A DNA stretch of 64,000 bases from an uncultured Eubacteriales bacterium (GTDB lineage: Bacteria > Bacillota > Clostridia > Oscillospirales > Acutalibacteraceae). Below the pieces are notes generated by a model. The model had not been told where the DNA came from, did not search any database, and saw only the letters and a program-made list of their open reading frames with translations. The translations under genes were made by a program, and so were the position numbers. The stretch is from contig CAJTNL010000010.1 in NCBI GenBank assembly GCA_910577755.1, forward strand, positions 12,259 through 76,258. The letters run 5' to 3'. Below are positions 35,723-44,215 of this stretch, piece by piece. Each line of letters opens with the position of its first letter. The stretch's first letter is position 1.

Positions 35723-36991
35723 ATGAAAGTAAAAGTATATCCGTCTGTTTGCAGTGGTGAAATTCAAATCCCACCTTCAAAAAGTATAGCGCATCGTGCT
35801 ATTATATGCGCTTCTTTGGCAAAGGGTAAAAGTGTAATTTCTAATATTGCATATTCCGATGATATTTTAGCTACTATTTACGGTATGCAGCAGCTAGGTG
35901 CAACTATCATTATGGAGCAGAATAATGTAATTATCGAAGGTATTCATTCTTTTCCACAGCATCCCATAAAGGTAGATTGTAATGAATCCGGTTCAACCCT
36001 GCGTTTTTTTGTACCGCTATTCACACTTTCCAATCAATCGGTTATTTTTTTGGGGAAAAACCGGTTATTTAACCGCCCCCAAACGGTGTATCGAACTTTG
36101 TTTCAAGAGCGTGGATGCTGTTTTGAGCAACAGGATCACCAGCTTTTGATACAAGGCGCTCTGACAGCCGGCACTTATTGCATTGACGGAAGTATTAGCT
36201 CTCAGTTTATTTCCGGTCTTTTATTCGCACTGCCTCTTTTGCAAGGGGATTCTGTAATTATTATTCGTCCGCCCTTTGAATCACGCTCGTATATAGAACT
36301 GACCATACAAGTTTTACAGACTTTTGGTATAACTGTGAGTTTTCAGGATGATTATACTTTATTGGTTCGTGGCAACCAAACTTATCAGGCCTGTAATTAT
36401 ACGGTTGAGGGTGATTACTCTCAAATGGCATTTTACGCAGTACTTGCGGCGGTTCAAAATGATTTGTATTGTAAGGGCATTAGTCACCAGTCAAAACAGG
36501 GCGATCAAGCAATTCTTTCGATCTTAAAAGCATGTAATTGTAAGATTGAACCTCAAAAAGATGGTTATATGATTTATAAAAGCGCTTTACGTGGTATCGA
36601 AATTGATTTAGCAGATTGCCCTGATTTGGGACCTATTTTAAATGTTTTGGGCATGTATGCAAAAGGTAAAACACGTATTTATCATGCGGCGCGTCTGCGC
36701 TATAAAGAGTCGGACCGAATTGCTGCGATGAAGGAAGAATTGCAGAAATTTAATGTGGATATTACCACAAAAGAAGATGAGATTGTTATAATAGGACAGG
36801 ATTCTTATAGTTGTACGGAAGAAATAGCGGGACATACCGATCACCGTATTGTGATGAGTATGACTGTTGCGGCATTATGCAGTTCAAAACCTGTTGTAAT
36901 AAATGGCGCTCAGTGTATTGATAAATCTTACCCGGACTTTTTTAAAGATATGCAGTCTATAGGCGCCAGAATAGAGGTGTTGGAATCATGA
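35723..36991 (+). CDS. aroA: EPSP synthase (3-phosphoshikimate 1-carboxyvinyltransferase)
   Basis: 422 residues. PPSKSIAHRAIICASLAKG, NESGSTLRFFVPLF, SSQFISGLLFALP and RYKESDRIAAM are canonical. It joins shikimate 3-phosphate and PEP. The Shine-Dalgarno is weak, unlike its neighbours, and a terminator hairpin lies directly upstream, so expression may be tuned separately. It overlaps tyrA by 4 nt. Confidence 0.95.
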   Translation: MKVKVYPSVCSGEIQIPPSKSIAHRAIICASLAKGKSVISNIAYSDDILATIYGMQQLGATIIMEQNNVIIEGIHSFPQHPIKVDCNESGSTLRFFVPLFTLSNQSVIFLGKNRLFNRPQTVYRTLFQERGCCFEQQDHQLLIQGALTAGTYCIDGSISSQFISGLLFALPLLQGDSVIIIRPPFESRSYIELTIQVLQTFGITVSFQDDYTLLVRGNQTYQACNYTVEGDYSQMAFYAVLAAVQNDLYCKGISHQSKQGDQAILSILKACNCKIEPQKDGYMIYKSALRGIEIDLADCPDLGPILNVLGMYAKGKTRIYHAARLRYKESDRIAAMKEELQKFNVDITTKEDEIVIIGQDSYSCTEEIAGHTDHRIVMSMTVAALCSSKPVVINGAQCIDKSYPDFFKDMQSIGARIEVLES

Positions 36992-37839
36992 TAGATAAAG
37001 ACAAAGTTATATTAATTATCGGATTGGGTCTGATTGGAGGCAGCTACGCAAAAGGGTTAAAAAAACACGGTTATATGGTTTATGCCATTAGCAGGGGGCA
37101 GAAAACCATTGATTATGCGCTGGAGAACGGTATCATTGATCAAGGTTCTATCCAAGAAGATACGGAGTTAATTGGCCAGGCAGATTTTATTATTTTTGGC
37201 CTTTATCCTCACACCATGATAGACTGGATTTTTCGTAACCAACAGTATTTTAAACCGGGGGCTGTAATAACAGATGTTTGCGGTGTAAAATGCGGTGTGA
37301 TTGATGTGGTGCAAGAGAAACTGCGTAAAGATGTGGAGTTGATTGGTTCCCATCCTATGGCGGGTAAAGAGGTAAGTGGTGTTGAGCACAGTGATGATGC
37401 AATCTTTCATTCGGCTAATTTTATCATTACGCCCACAAAGTACAATACTGAGCGGGGCATTTCCTTTATTCGTGACCTGGCAAACCTTTTGGGTTTTCGT
37501 CACATTGCAGTGCTTACCCCACAGCAACACGACGAAATGATTGGGTATGTATCTCAATTAACTCATGCTGTAGCGGTTAGTCTGATGAATGCCAATGATA
37601 ATGCATATTTAAAGGAATACACAGGAGATTCCTTTCGGGATTTAACTCGAATTGCTAAAATTAATGAAACATTGTGGTGTGAGTTGTTCTTTTTAAATAA
37701 ACAAAACCTAGTCAGAGAGATTGATGATTTAATTGCAGAGCTTGAAAATTTAAAACAAAAAATTGAGGACGAAGACGAGGATGGTATTAAGCAATTATTT
37801 ATCCAATCTACTGAGCGTAGAAAACAGTTTGATAAATAG
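36988..37839 (+). CDS. tyrA: Prephenate dehydrogenase
   Basis: 283 residues. GLGLIGGSYAKGL is the NAD-binding loop; DVCGVKCGVID, GSHPMAGKEVSGVEHSDDAIF and YVSQLTHAVAVSLM are family signatures. It makes 4-hydroxyphenylpyruvate. The length leaves no room for a C-terminal ACT domain, so tyrosine control would rest on other steps. GAGGTG precedes the ATG. The operon ends here with neither pheA nor chorismate mutase in the window. Confidence 0.94.
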   Translation: MIDKDKVILIIGLGLIGGSYAKGLKKHGYMVYAISRGQKTIDYALENGIIDQGSIQEDTELIGQADFIIFGLYPHTMIDWIFRNQQYFKPGAVITDVCGVKCGVIDVVQEKLRKDVELIGSHPMAGKEVSGVEHSDDAIFHSANFIITPTKYNTERGISFIRDLANLLGFRHIAVLTPQQHDEMIGYVSQLTHAVAVSLMNANDNAYLKEYTGDSFRDLTRIAKINETLWCELFFLNKQNLVREIDDLIAELENLKQKIEDEDEDGIKQLFIQSTERRKQFDK

Positions 37840-38345
37840 ATTTAAGTAACAGGAAGCAAAAAGCTTTTGGATATCCATCGTAAGGAAAGCGGCTATGTTT
37901 GTTCTATTGGTTTAAAGGGAATCCGATTTTGATGTTTAAATCTATAATTTCCAAAATAATGTGATAGATGAGAATATTGGTATGTAGCTATTAGTCAATA
38001 ATTTGTAATTTATATAGCATCAATAATCTATTGTGAAAGCATGCATATATTTGTACCTATACGAAAATGGCAATACTTTACAGTCTGCCTTACTTGAAAG
38101 ATACAAGAAAATGTATTTCTCTATTTTCGTTGTTATTAAAACTGTACCAGTAAATGCATGTTTTCTATGCTTGCAGGACTTATATAAATAGGTGCAAATA
38201 GGATGTTTGTAATTTATGAATGCTATGAGAAAGCCATTGATAATAGTATTAAGGTATTTACCGCTATTACAAGTTTGCGATGAATATGGATAGAGAACAC
38301 AAGGAAGAATAGACGTAATTATAAAGTAAATGGAAGGTTAGTGAT
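37840..38345. other. 500-bp stretch without recognisable genes
   Basis: AT-rich sequence between tyrA and the M3 peptidase. Short frames only; no ribosome binding sites with sensible products, no tRNA fold. It may hold a decayed gene, but I recognise nothing. Confidence 0.4.
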
Positions 38346-38395
38346 TGAGAGCTATACTCAATATTTTGTTATAAAATATTGAGTATAGCTCTCAT
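38346..38395. terminator. Long inverted repeat (about 21-bp arms)
   Basis: Arms begin GAGAGCTATACTCAATATTT and are fully complementary across a short GTTAT-type loop, with ATTTTATTT after it. It could terminate the tyrA transcript although it lies 500 nt beyond the stop. Confidence 0.6.
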
Positions 38396-38497
38396 TTTAT
38401 TTGTATGATTGGGTAGATTTGTCGGCAGTTTTTTGTGTTTTTTCTTTTACATTTTGGTTTTTTACGATTTGTTTGCAAATACTATAAAGATTTATGC

Positions 38498-38503
38498 TAC
38501 AAT
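38498..38503 (+). promoter_or_regulatory. Extended -10 promoter of the M3 peptidase gene
   Basis: TACAAT preceded by TGC gives an extended -10; only a poor -35 is seen upstream. It lies 40 nt before the ATG. Confidence 0.55.
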
Positions 38504-38542
38504 ATGGAATAAATTTATTAGAACATTAGGAGTGACAGATTT

Positions 38543-40240
38543 ATGAAGTTTTCTCAAATGGAATATAAACGTCCTAATATAGACGAAATGATCGAAAAAT
38601 ATAAGCATATAACGGAGCAATTTCCCAATTGTAAAAGTGCAAAGGAGCAAATGCAGTGCATTTTGGAGCATGAATCTTTGATGAAATCTTATCAAACCAT
38701 GAGTACCCTTGCGCATATTTATAACAGCGTTAACACGGCGGATACATTCTTTGAAAAAGAAAAAGCATTTTATAACGAAAAATCTCCGGAAATACAGGAG
38801 TATGAGCAAGCTTTTCTACAGGTGGTGTACGACTCTAAATTTAGAAGCGAGTTGGAAAAACAGTTGGGTCGCCTATTTTTTGAAAATATCAAGGTTGCTT
38901 TACGCTCTTTTTCTCCGGATATTATCCCGCTTTTACAGGAGGAGAATGAGTTGACTACTACTTATCAGAAGCTATTGGCGGCTGCTGAAATTCATTTTGA
39001 CGGCAAGGTTCTGAACCTTTCTAGCATTACACCGTATTTACAAGACCTTGACAGAAGCGTTAGAAAGCAGGCGTGGGAGAAAAGCGCAGCTTTTTTTGAA
39101 GAAAATGCGGAAAAGCTTGATGAGATTTATGATAAGCTCATTAAAAATAGAGATGAACAGGCACGCAAATTGGGATATTCCAATTATATACAGCTGGGAT
39201 ATGATCGCTTGGGAAGAAATTGTTACCGTGCTGAAGATGTAAAGGTGTTTCGCGACCAAATTATACGTGATTTAGTTCCAATTACTGTTACCATTCGTAA
39301 AATGCAGGCAGAGCGTATAGGTATTGATACCGTTAAATTTCATGATACGGCAGTTTCGTTTGCAGATGGTAATCCAATTCCAAAAGGAGGTACACAGGAG
39401 CTGGTTAACGCTGCACAAAAAATGTATGATGAAATGAGCGCTGATACAGCTGAATTTTTTACGTTTATGCGTGAAAATGAACTGTTTGATTTGGAGAGTA
39501 AAGCTGGTAAAGCAGGGGGCGGTTATTGCACTGAGCTTCCGGATTATCAATCGCCGTTTATTTTTTCTAATTTCAATGGAACCTCGGGTGATGTAGATGT
39601 TCTGACACATGAGGCAGGACACGCTTTTGCTGCATATCAGGCACGCAATATGGAGATTAGAGAAAACGCAAGTACTACCATGGAAACCGCCGAAGTGCAC
39701 TCTATGACAATGGAGTTTATGGCACGCCCGTGGGCAGAGTTGTTTTTTGGTGATGATGCGGCAAAATTTCGTGTATTTCAGTTGGAATCTGCACTTAATT
39801 TTATCCCATATGGTTGTTTGGTAGACGAATTTCAGCATGGTGTATATGAAAATCCAAAATTAACACCACAGGAACGAAAAAAATTGTGGCTGAAATTAGA
39901 AAAAAAATATCGGCCATGGCTGGAGTTTGATCATTTGCCGTTTTTCAAAGATGGCGGAGGCTATCAGAAACAGCTTCATATTTACTGTTATCCGTTTTAC
40001 TATATCGATTATTGCCTCGCGCAAACAGTTGCATTGGAGTTCTGGAGCCAATCAAATAAGGATTGGCAAAAAGCATTTGAATCGTATTTGAAATTTGTTA
40101 GTGCTGCGGGCACGAAAAGTTTTGTGGAACTGATTGAAGATTCGCACTTAAATTCTCCTTTTAAAGATGGTTGTGTGAAAGAGTTAAGTGCAGAGGTAGT
40201 GAATTGGATGGAGCAACATCGAATTACACGGCAGGTTTAG
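38543..40240 (+). CDS. M3 family oligoendopeptidase (PepF-like)
   Basis: 565 residues. The zinc site is LTHEAGHAF (HEXXH) with the downstream Glu in METAEVHSMTMEFMA. N-terminal helical region typical of oligoendopeptidase F. A cytoplasmic zinc peptidase cleaving short peptides. AGGAG precedes the ATG. The end overlaps the last 17 nt of the converging SpoVB-like gene, with no terminator between. Confidence 0.93.
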   Translation: MKFSQMEYKRPNIDEMIEKYKHITEQFPNCKSAKEQMQCILEHESLMKSYQTMSTLAHIYNSVNTADTFFEKEKAFYNEKSPEIQEYEQAFLQVVYDSKFRSELEKQLGRLFFENIKVALRSFSPDIIPLLQEENELTTTYQKLLAAAEIHFDGKVLNLSSITPYLQDLDRSVRKQAWEKSAAFFEENAEKLDEIYDKLIKNRDEQARKLGYSNYIQLGYDRLGRNCYRAEDVKVFRDQIIRDLVPITVTIRKMQAERIGIDTVKFHDTAVSFADGNPIPKGGTQELVNAAQKMYDEMSADTAEFFTFMRENELFDLESKAGKAGGGYCTELPDYQSPFIFSNFNGTSGDVDVLTHEAGHAFAAYQARNMEIRENASTTMETAEVHSMTMEFMARPWAELFFGDDAAKFRVFQLESALNFIPYGCLVDEFQHGVYENPKLTPQERKKLWLKLEKKYRPWLEFDHLPFFKDGGGYQKQLHIYCYPFYYIDYCLAQTVALEFWSQSNKDWQKAFESYLKFVSAAGTKSFVELIEDSHLNSPFKDGCVKELSAEVVNWMEQHRITRQV

Positions 40241-41783
40241 AGCGAAAAATTTCTTTTATACACATTACGTCTTCTTTTTGTAAGCTGCCGGTTAAACGCA
40301 ATAAAACGTAGTATCCAATTGTTGAAGTCATAAACTCTAATATCATACAACTCCAGGCGGGGCATATGCTCATAAACGGTAACTGTCTGCAAAATAAGAC
40401 GAACAGTACTGAGACGCTGCCGCATAAAATAGGCTTTATGATCCACTCTGTTACGTTAACCTCCACACAGGAAACCTTTAATAGACGTTGAATGCTAAGG
40501 GTTGCATTGAAAATAGTACTAAAAAATATAATGGCTAAATAGCCGTTAGTGCCGGTGAGGGGTACAAGAAAATATACCAAAACAACACGTAAGCCGGAAT
40601 CGGCAAAATTATATTGCATAGAAGCAATTTGTTGGTCTAAGCCTTTTAATATGCCGTCTACCACACTATCTAAATACATTAGTGGAACCAGCGGTGCTAA
40701 AAAACGAATCAGGCGGCTGGCTTCTTCGCTTTGGTAAAAGACATGCCCAAAGTCGCTGGCAAAGGCAATTAAACAGGCAGAAATAAAAAATGAAAACAGT
40801 AGGGTCAACTGCATAGAGCGTGCAGTGATTCTACTGATTGTTCTTTTGTGACCTGCTGCATATGCTTCGGCCATTTCAGGTACAAGCAATGAAGAAAAGG
40901 CTATTAAAAAGGCGGAGGGAAAATAAATAAGGGGGAACACCATACCATGAATCATTCCATAATTACTTAGGGAGCGTTCTGTGCTGGCGCCGTGTTTTTT
41001 AAAGCCAATGGGAATTAACATATTTTCTAAGGTAACAAGTCCGTTGCGTAGTGTGGAGCCCAACATAATAGGTAGTTCTATATGTAGCATATCTTGTAAG
41101 GCTTTGCGGAACGTGTATTGAAAGGTATTGTCTGTTCTGTCTTTTGTTTTTATTTTGTCTTTTGTGAAGAAGAGAAAGGTGTAAAAGCAAGAGGCGGCTT
41201 CTCCTAATGTAGAGCCAAACATAACAGAAGCGCAGGCATATTCCAGTCCTTCGGGTGCAGCTAGAGAAAATAATGCTATGACCGCTATAATTGTTACAAA
41301 TTGTTCTAATAATTCTGCTGAAGCAGTTTTTGTAATACCGCGCATGGCGATAAAATATCCCTTTATGCAAGAACAGGTCGCCATAAGAGGCAGACCAGGT
41401 GCCAAAATTTTTAATGAGAGAGCAACACGTCCGTCACCAAGCCATGCGACTGCAATGTAGTTTGAAGTAAAGTACAGTATAGTCATTGCACTGAGGCTGA
41501 TACAGAGCGCAAACACGATGCATTTTCGTACAGCACGTTTTGCTTGTGATGGCGCTCCTTTTGCAATGGTGTCCGTTACAATACGTGTGACAGCTAAGCT
41601 TATTCCTGAGGTGGAAACCGTAATAGCCAATATAAATACAGACATCACTAACTGATATAATCCCATACCGGCAGTACCGATTTTTGAGGATAAATACATG
41701 CGGTATCCGATACTGCCGGTACGCATTACCAGTGAAGATGCCGTTAATATGATTGCATTAAAGAAAAATATCCGCTTTTTCAT
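40224..41783 (-). CDS. SpoVB-like oligosaccharide flippase (MOP superfamily)
   Basis: 519 residues with about fourteen hydrophobic segments. The start (KRIFFFNAIILTASSLVMRTGSIGYRMYLSSKIGTAGMG) and VFPLIYFPSAFLIAFSSLLVPEMAEA match stage V sporulation protein B and relatives that flip lipid II or related lipid-linked sugars, needed for spore cortex or wall synthesis. Several clostridial paralogues exist, so spoVB is not assigned as symbol. The Shine-Dalgarno is weak. The upstream region, 41784-41937, ends at a probable prophage attachment site. Confidence 0.88.
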   Translation of the reverse strand: MKKRIFFFNAIILTASSLVMRTGSIGYRMYLSSKIGTAGMGLYQLVMSVFILAITVSTSGISLAVTRIVTDTIAKGAPSQAKRAVRKCIVFALCISLSAMTILYFTSNYIAVAWLGDGRVALSLKILAPGLPLMATCSCIKGYFIAMRGITKTASAELLEQFVTIIAVIALFSLAAPEGLEYACASVMFGSTLGEAASCFYTFLFFTKDKIKTKDRTDNTFQYTFRKALQDMLHIELPIMLGSTLRNGLVTLENMLIPIGFKKHGASTERSLSNYGMIHGMVFPLIYFPSAFLIAFSSLLVPEMAEAYAAGHKRTISRITARSMQLTLLFSFFISACLIAFASDFGHVFYQSEEASRLIRFLAPLVPLMYLDSVVDGILKGLDQQIASMQYNFADSGLRVVLVYFLVPLTGTNGYLAIIFFSTIFNATLSIQRLLKVSCVEVNVTEWIIKPILCGSVSVLFVLFCRQLPFMSICPAWSCMILEFMTSTIGYYVLLRLTGSLQKEDVMCIKEIFRSKPAV

Positions 41784-41907
41784 AGTATAGCCCCATTTAG
41801 AATTGAAATCTTTTTAATATATGCCTGTGATAGCCAGAACATGAAACAAGCTGGTATATTTCTATGAAAGTTTGCTAAAAAACAAAATTTTTAGTATAGA
41901 ACATAAC

Positions 41908-41936
41908 TTGCAATGTGGGAAACATTATTGCATAAT
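41908..41936 (+). promoter_or_regulatory. Promoter remnant at left prophage boundary (ancestral Rrf2 promoter)
   Basis: TTGCAA at 41908-41913, 17 bp, CATAAT at 41931-41936. The -10 lies within the 13-bp sequence repeated at 54424. Joined to the sequence right of 54436 it would sit 30 nt before the Rrf2 start codon. It now points into a phage terminator at 41950. Confidence 0.5.
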
Positions 41937-41937
41937 A
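41925..41937 (+). other. Probable attL core
   Basis: TTATTGCATAATA, repeated exactly and in the same orientation at 54424-54436 just beyond the last phage gene. Arms TATT/AATA around GCAT form a small inverted repeat, as in tyrosine recombinase cores. Confidence 0.65.
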
Positions 41938-41949
41938 TTAACATTTAAG

Positions 41950-41988
41950 GCGGGAAACCCTGAAAAATCAGGATTTCCCGCTTTTTTT
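41950..41988. terminator. Terminator beside the integrase gene
   Basis: GCGGGAAA-CCTGA and TCAGG-TTTCCCGC arms, with TTTTTTT on the plus side. The stem lies between attL and the integrase stop codon. Confidence 0.8.
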
Positions 41989-42007
41989 GTTACTAATTTG
42001 TTATTAG
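41986..42007 (+). repeat. Tandem 11-bp repeats, left end (integrase arm-type sites)
   Basis: TTTGTTACTAA followed at once by TTTGTTATTAG. The same kind of pair occurs at 54313-54334 near the right end. They overlap the integrase 3' end. Confidence 0.65.
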
Positions 42008-43006
42008 TTCAATATTCATTTTTAGTTCCTCCATATTTTTATGGGTATAAATCCGTTCACCCGTACCTTTCGATTTATGCCCCATGATCCTATCAATACA
42101 AACCTTGTTTGCCCCGGCAGAATCAAGGCGGCTTCTGAATGTGTGGCGGCATTCGTGAGGGGTGTGCTGCATTTCCAATCTTTCCATGATTTTAGCCCAA
42201 AAAGTAAGTCTATATTGGTTTTGGTTCAACTTCTTTCCATTGTGCTCAAACAAATAACCGCTTTTGGACTGTTTAACCCGTTTTTGAAATATGTGTTGAA
42301 TTTTTGAATGAATGGGTATAACTCTGTTCTTTCCTGCTGCTGTTTTCGTTCCCCCAATTATAGTTTGGATTTTAAGGTCAACGCTAGAAGTTTTTAAGTC
42401 AATCATTTCTGAAATCCTAAACCCCGTGTAAAGGAAGAACAAAACGGAATCAACCCATTCCAATTTTTCATTTTCCCAAAGTCGTGAAACTTCTTCATTT
42501 GTGAAAATTTCCTTGCTTGTTTCTGGTATGGGTTCAGAGGTAAGCAGATCAGAATAGCATTTTGAAACTATATCAAGTTCCATTGCGAAACGGTCAAGAT
42601 GTCCAAAAAGGTTTTTAATCGCCCCTTGTGTAGAATAACCGCAACCGCAGCTATCAATGCAATCTTGCATTTGATATGATTTGATTTGTTTATATTTCAG
42701 ATTTTTTAATTTGGAACAATGCTTGTATGCTGCTTTCAAGGAAGTTTGATTTGCTTTTCCCAATTTAGCAGCTCGCTTTTCAAGCCATAGTTCATAGAGT
42801 TCTTGAAAGGTGATTTTATCCGTTTCAATATCCCACGGATCATTGTTGTAATTGGCAAGCATTATCAAACCTTCTTCCCGTGTTGCAGCGTAACCTATGG
42901 GCTTTTGCTTTCCTGATACACCTTCCTTAACAATCCACGGTTTTCTTCTATTGCCTGACAGCTTAGTAACTGTTCCATATCTGTTTGGATTCTTAATAGG
43001 GAACAC
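41993..43006 (-). CDS. int: Tyrosine recombinase (prophage integrase)
   Basis: 337 residues from a GTG at 43006 giving MFPIKNPNRYGTVTKLSGNRRKPW, the usual start of this integrase family. An arm-binding N-terminal part, core-binding domain (about 60-150) and catalytic domain with LYTGFRISEM (first Arg), HTPHECRHTFRSRL (HXXR) and GERIYTHK (Tyr nucleophile) are all present, so it may be active. A longer frame starts at 43105, but that part is the HNH gene in another frame. The start codon choice is uncertain and the 5' end overlaps the HNH gene by 14 nt. Confidence 0.85.
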   Translation of the reverse strand: MFPIKNPNRYGTVTKLSGNRRKPWIVKEGVSGKQKPIGYAATREEGLIMLANYNNDPWDIETDKITFQELYELWLEKRAAKLGKANQTSLKAAYKHCSKLKNLKYKQIKSYQMQDCIDSCGCGYSTQGAIKNLFGHLDRFAMELDIVSKCYSDLLTSEPIPETSKEIFTNEEVSRLWENEKLEWVDSVLFFLYTGFRISEMIDLKTSSVDLKIQTIIGGTKTAAGKNRVIPIHSKIQHIFQKRVKQSKSGYLFEHNGKKLNQNQYRLTFWAKIMERLEMQHTPHECRHTFRSRLDSAGANKVCIDRIMGHKSKGTGERIYTHKNMEELKMNIELITN

Positions 43007-43502
43007 CTTCTTTCTTACAACGGGTTTGATTATGCCGCTGTTCCTTAGCTGTAGCCCATCTACAATTTGAAGGTTCATATTTCCCGTTAGGATCAATTCT
43101 ATCAATACTCAAATTCTCTTTATATCCGTGTAGAACCGCCCAATTTCTAAAAGTCCAATAGTTGTACTTCCAATTATCACATATTGTTACGCCTTTACCG
43201 CCATAATATCTTTTGTAATCTGGCGAATTGGGGTTACTACAGCGGTTTTTCATTGCTTGCCAAATACGATATAATCTTGTGCCACATTCCCCATGTGTAG
43301 TTCTGTTTGGACTTGAAATGTGTTTTTCTTTGTCAAGGCAACCACATGATTTTGTATGCCCTTGTTGTAATGAGTTACTGGAAATAATTTTAGAATTTCC
43401 ACATTCACATTTGTAAAGCCACATTGAACGATTATATTTATTTTTTTCGCTATAAGATATAACCGTCAATCTACCATAAGTTTTTCCTATTAGATTTTTC
43501 AT
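42993..43502 (-). CDS. HNH-like homing endonuclease/AP2-type phage protein
   Basis: 169 residues. The N-terminus (GKTYGRLTVISY, CECGN, KSCGCLDKE) is a small zinc-binding DNA-recognition module, and SIDRIDPNGKYEPSNCRWATAKEQRHNQ is the HNH-like catalytic segment common in free-standing phage homing endonucleases. AGGCGGTGA precedes the ATG. It abuts and overlaps the integrase start, suggesting insertion at the 5' edge of int. Confidence 0.8.
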   Translation of the reverse strand: MKNLIGKTYGRLTVISYSEKNKYNRSMWLYKCECGNSKIISSNSLQQGHTKSCGCLDKEKHISSPNRTTHGECGTRLYRIWQAMKNRCSNPNSPDYKRYYGGKGVTICDNWKYNYWTFRNWAVLHGYKENLSIDRIDPNGKYEPSNCRWATAKEQRHNQTRCKKEGVPY

Positions 43503-43521
43503 AACTTCACCGCCTATTTAC

Positions 43522-43550
43522 TTGTGAAATCAGGCGTGAAGTGCTATAAT
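43522..43550 (+). promoter_or_regulatory. Strong promoter of the candidate small RNA
   Basis: TTGTGA at 43522-43527, 17-bp spacer, TATAAT at 43545-43550 with TGC before it (extended -10). It points right, opposite to all neighbouring genes. Confidence 0.65.
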
Positions 43551-43556
43551 ATCAGT

Positions 43557-43636
43557 TGACCGCTGAAAATCACTTCATCCTGATTTTTGGTCGCTTCCCC
43601 CTGTTGGTGTTGCAGCACTGACGGGGGAATTTTTTT
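43557..43636 (+). ncRNA. Candidate prophage small RNA, about 80 nt, two hairpins
   Basis: Downstream of the promoter, GACC-GCT-GAAAATCA pairs with TGATTTTT-GGTC. A second, stronger stem TTCCCCC-T-GTTGGTG pairs with CACTGAC-GGGGGAA (two wobble pairs) and is followed by seven T residues, making an intrinsic terminator. There is no ORF in it. It occupies the gap between the HNH gene start and the end of the membrane-protein gene, both on the other strand. I know no Rfam family that it matches. Confidence 0.5.
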
Positions 43637-44174
43637 AATCAAAATAATTCAAATTATAAGTAACATATATGGTATTAAAAGTTTTGTTCTCCTTGTCGTA
43701 ATTATAGAATTCAACTTCCGCTACATTATCTGACACCGGGGAAAATTTATATGTTGTTCCAGTATCAACAGTTTTCTTTGCGTTTTCACCGGGAACAATC
43801 CCAAACATAGCAAAGATATTATCCGAATTTGATCCTTCAACTTTCCAGTGTGTATTAGAAAACAAACGAAGCTTTATAACTGTATCTTCATAAAGAATAA
43901 ATTCCCCATAAAAACCTTCAAAATTATAGGTATAAATCTGCATTTGAAATTCACCTTTAGATGTTTGATTATTCCAATTTTCTATATTCGTGGGTTCGCC
44001 TAATTCATTTTTTAGTTCATCTGTTGAAATACGACTGAGTTTTGAACAATCAAACACCACTGAAATATTTTCTTGTTTTTGGTACTGTTCGGGATTTTGA
44101 ATAATTCGGTATATTCCAAACCCTAAAGCACCGATCAGGATCACACCTATAATTAAACCAACCTTTTTCTTCAT
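43635..44174 (-). CDS. Prophage membrane-anchored protein of unknown function
   Basis: 179 residues: MKKKVGLIIGVILIGALGFG forms an N-terminal membrane anchor or signal segment, and the remaining 150 residues are a polar, probably extracytoplasmic domain without cysteines beyond one. GAAGGAAG precedes the ATG at 44174; an earlier in-frame ATG lacks a site. Its place between integrase and repressor is typical for lysogeny-expressed cargo such as superinfection exclusion proteins, but no specific similarity is recognised. Confidence 0.7.
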   Translation of the reverse strand: MKKKVGLIIGVILIGALGFGIYRIIQNPEQYQKQENISVVFDCSKLSRISTDELKNELGEPTNIENWNNQTSKGEFQMQIYTYNFEGFYGEFILYEDTVIKLRLFSNTHWKVEGSNSDNIFAMFGIVPGENAKKTVDTGTTYKFSPVSDNVAEVEFYNYDKENKTFNTIYVTYNLNYFD

Positions 44175-44215
44175 AGTAAACTTCCTTCTTGTTTGAAAGG
44201 TTAATTTCAAACATT

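Noticed and set aside
39272..39838. 188-codon minus-strand frame
   Set aside because: Fully antisense to the M3 peptidase active-site region; composition is a shadow and no ribosome binding site is present.
41986..41998. TTTGTTACTAATT, also at 54324-54336, as the attachment core
   Set aside because: It is 13 bp too, but it is part of tandem 11-bp units at both ends and lies inside the other repeat pair, which fits arm-type sites better than a core.
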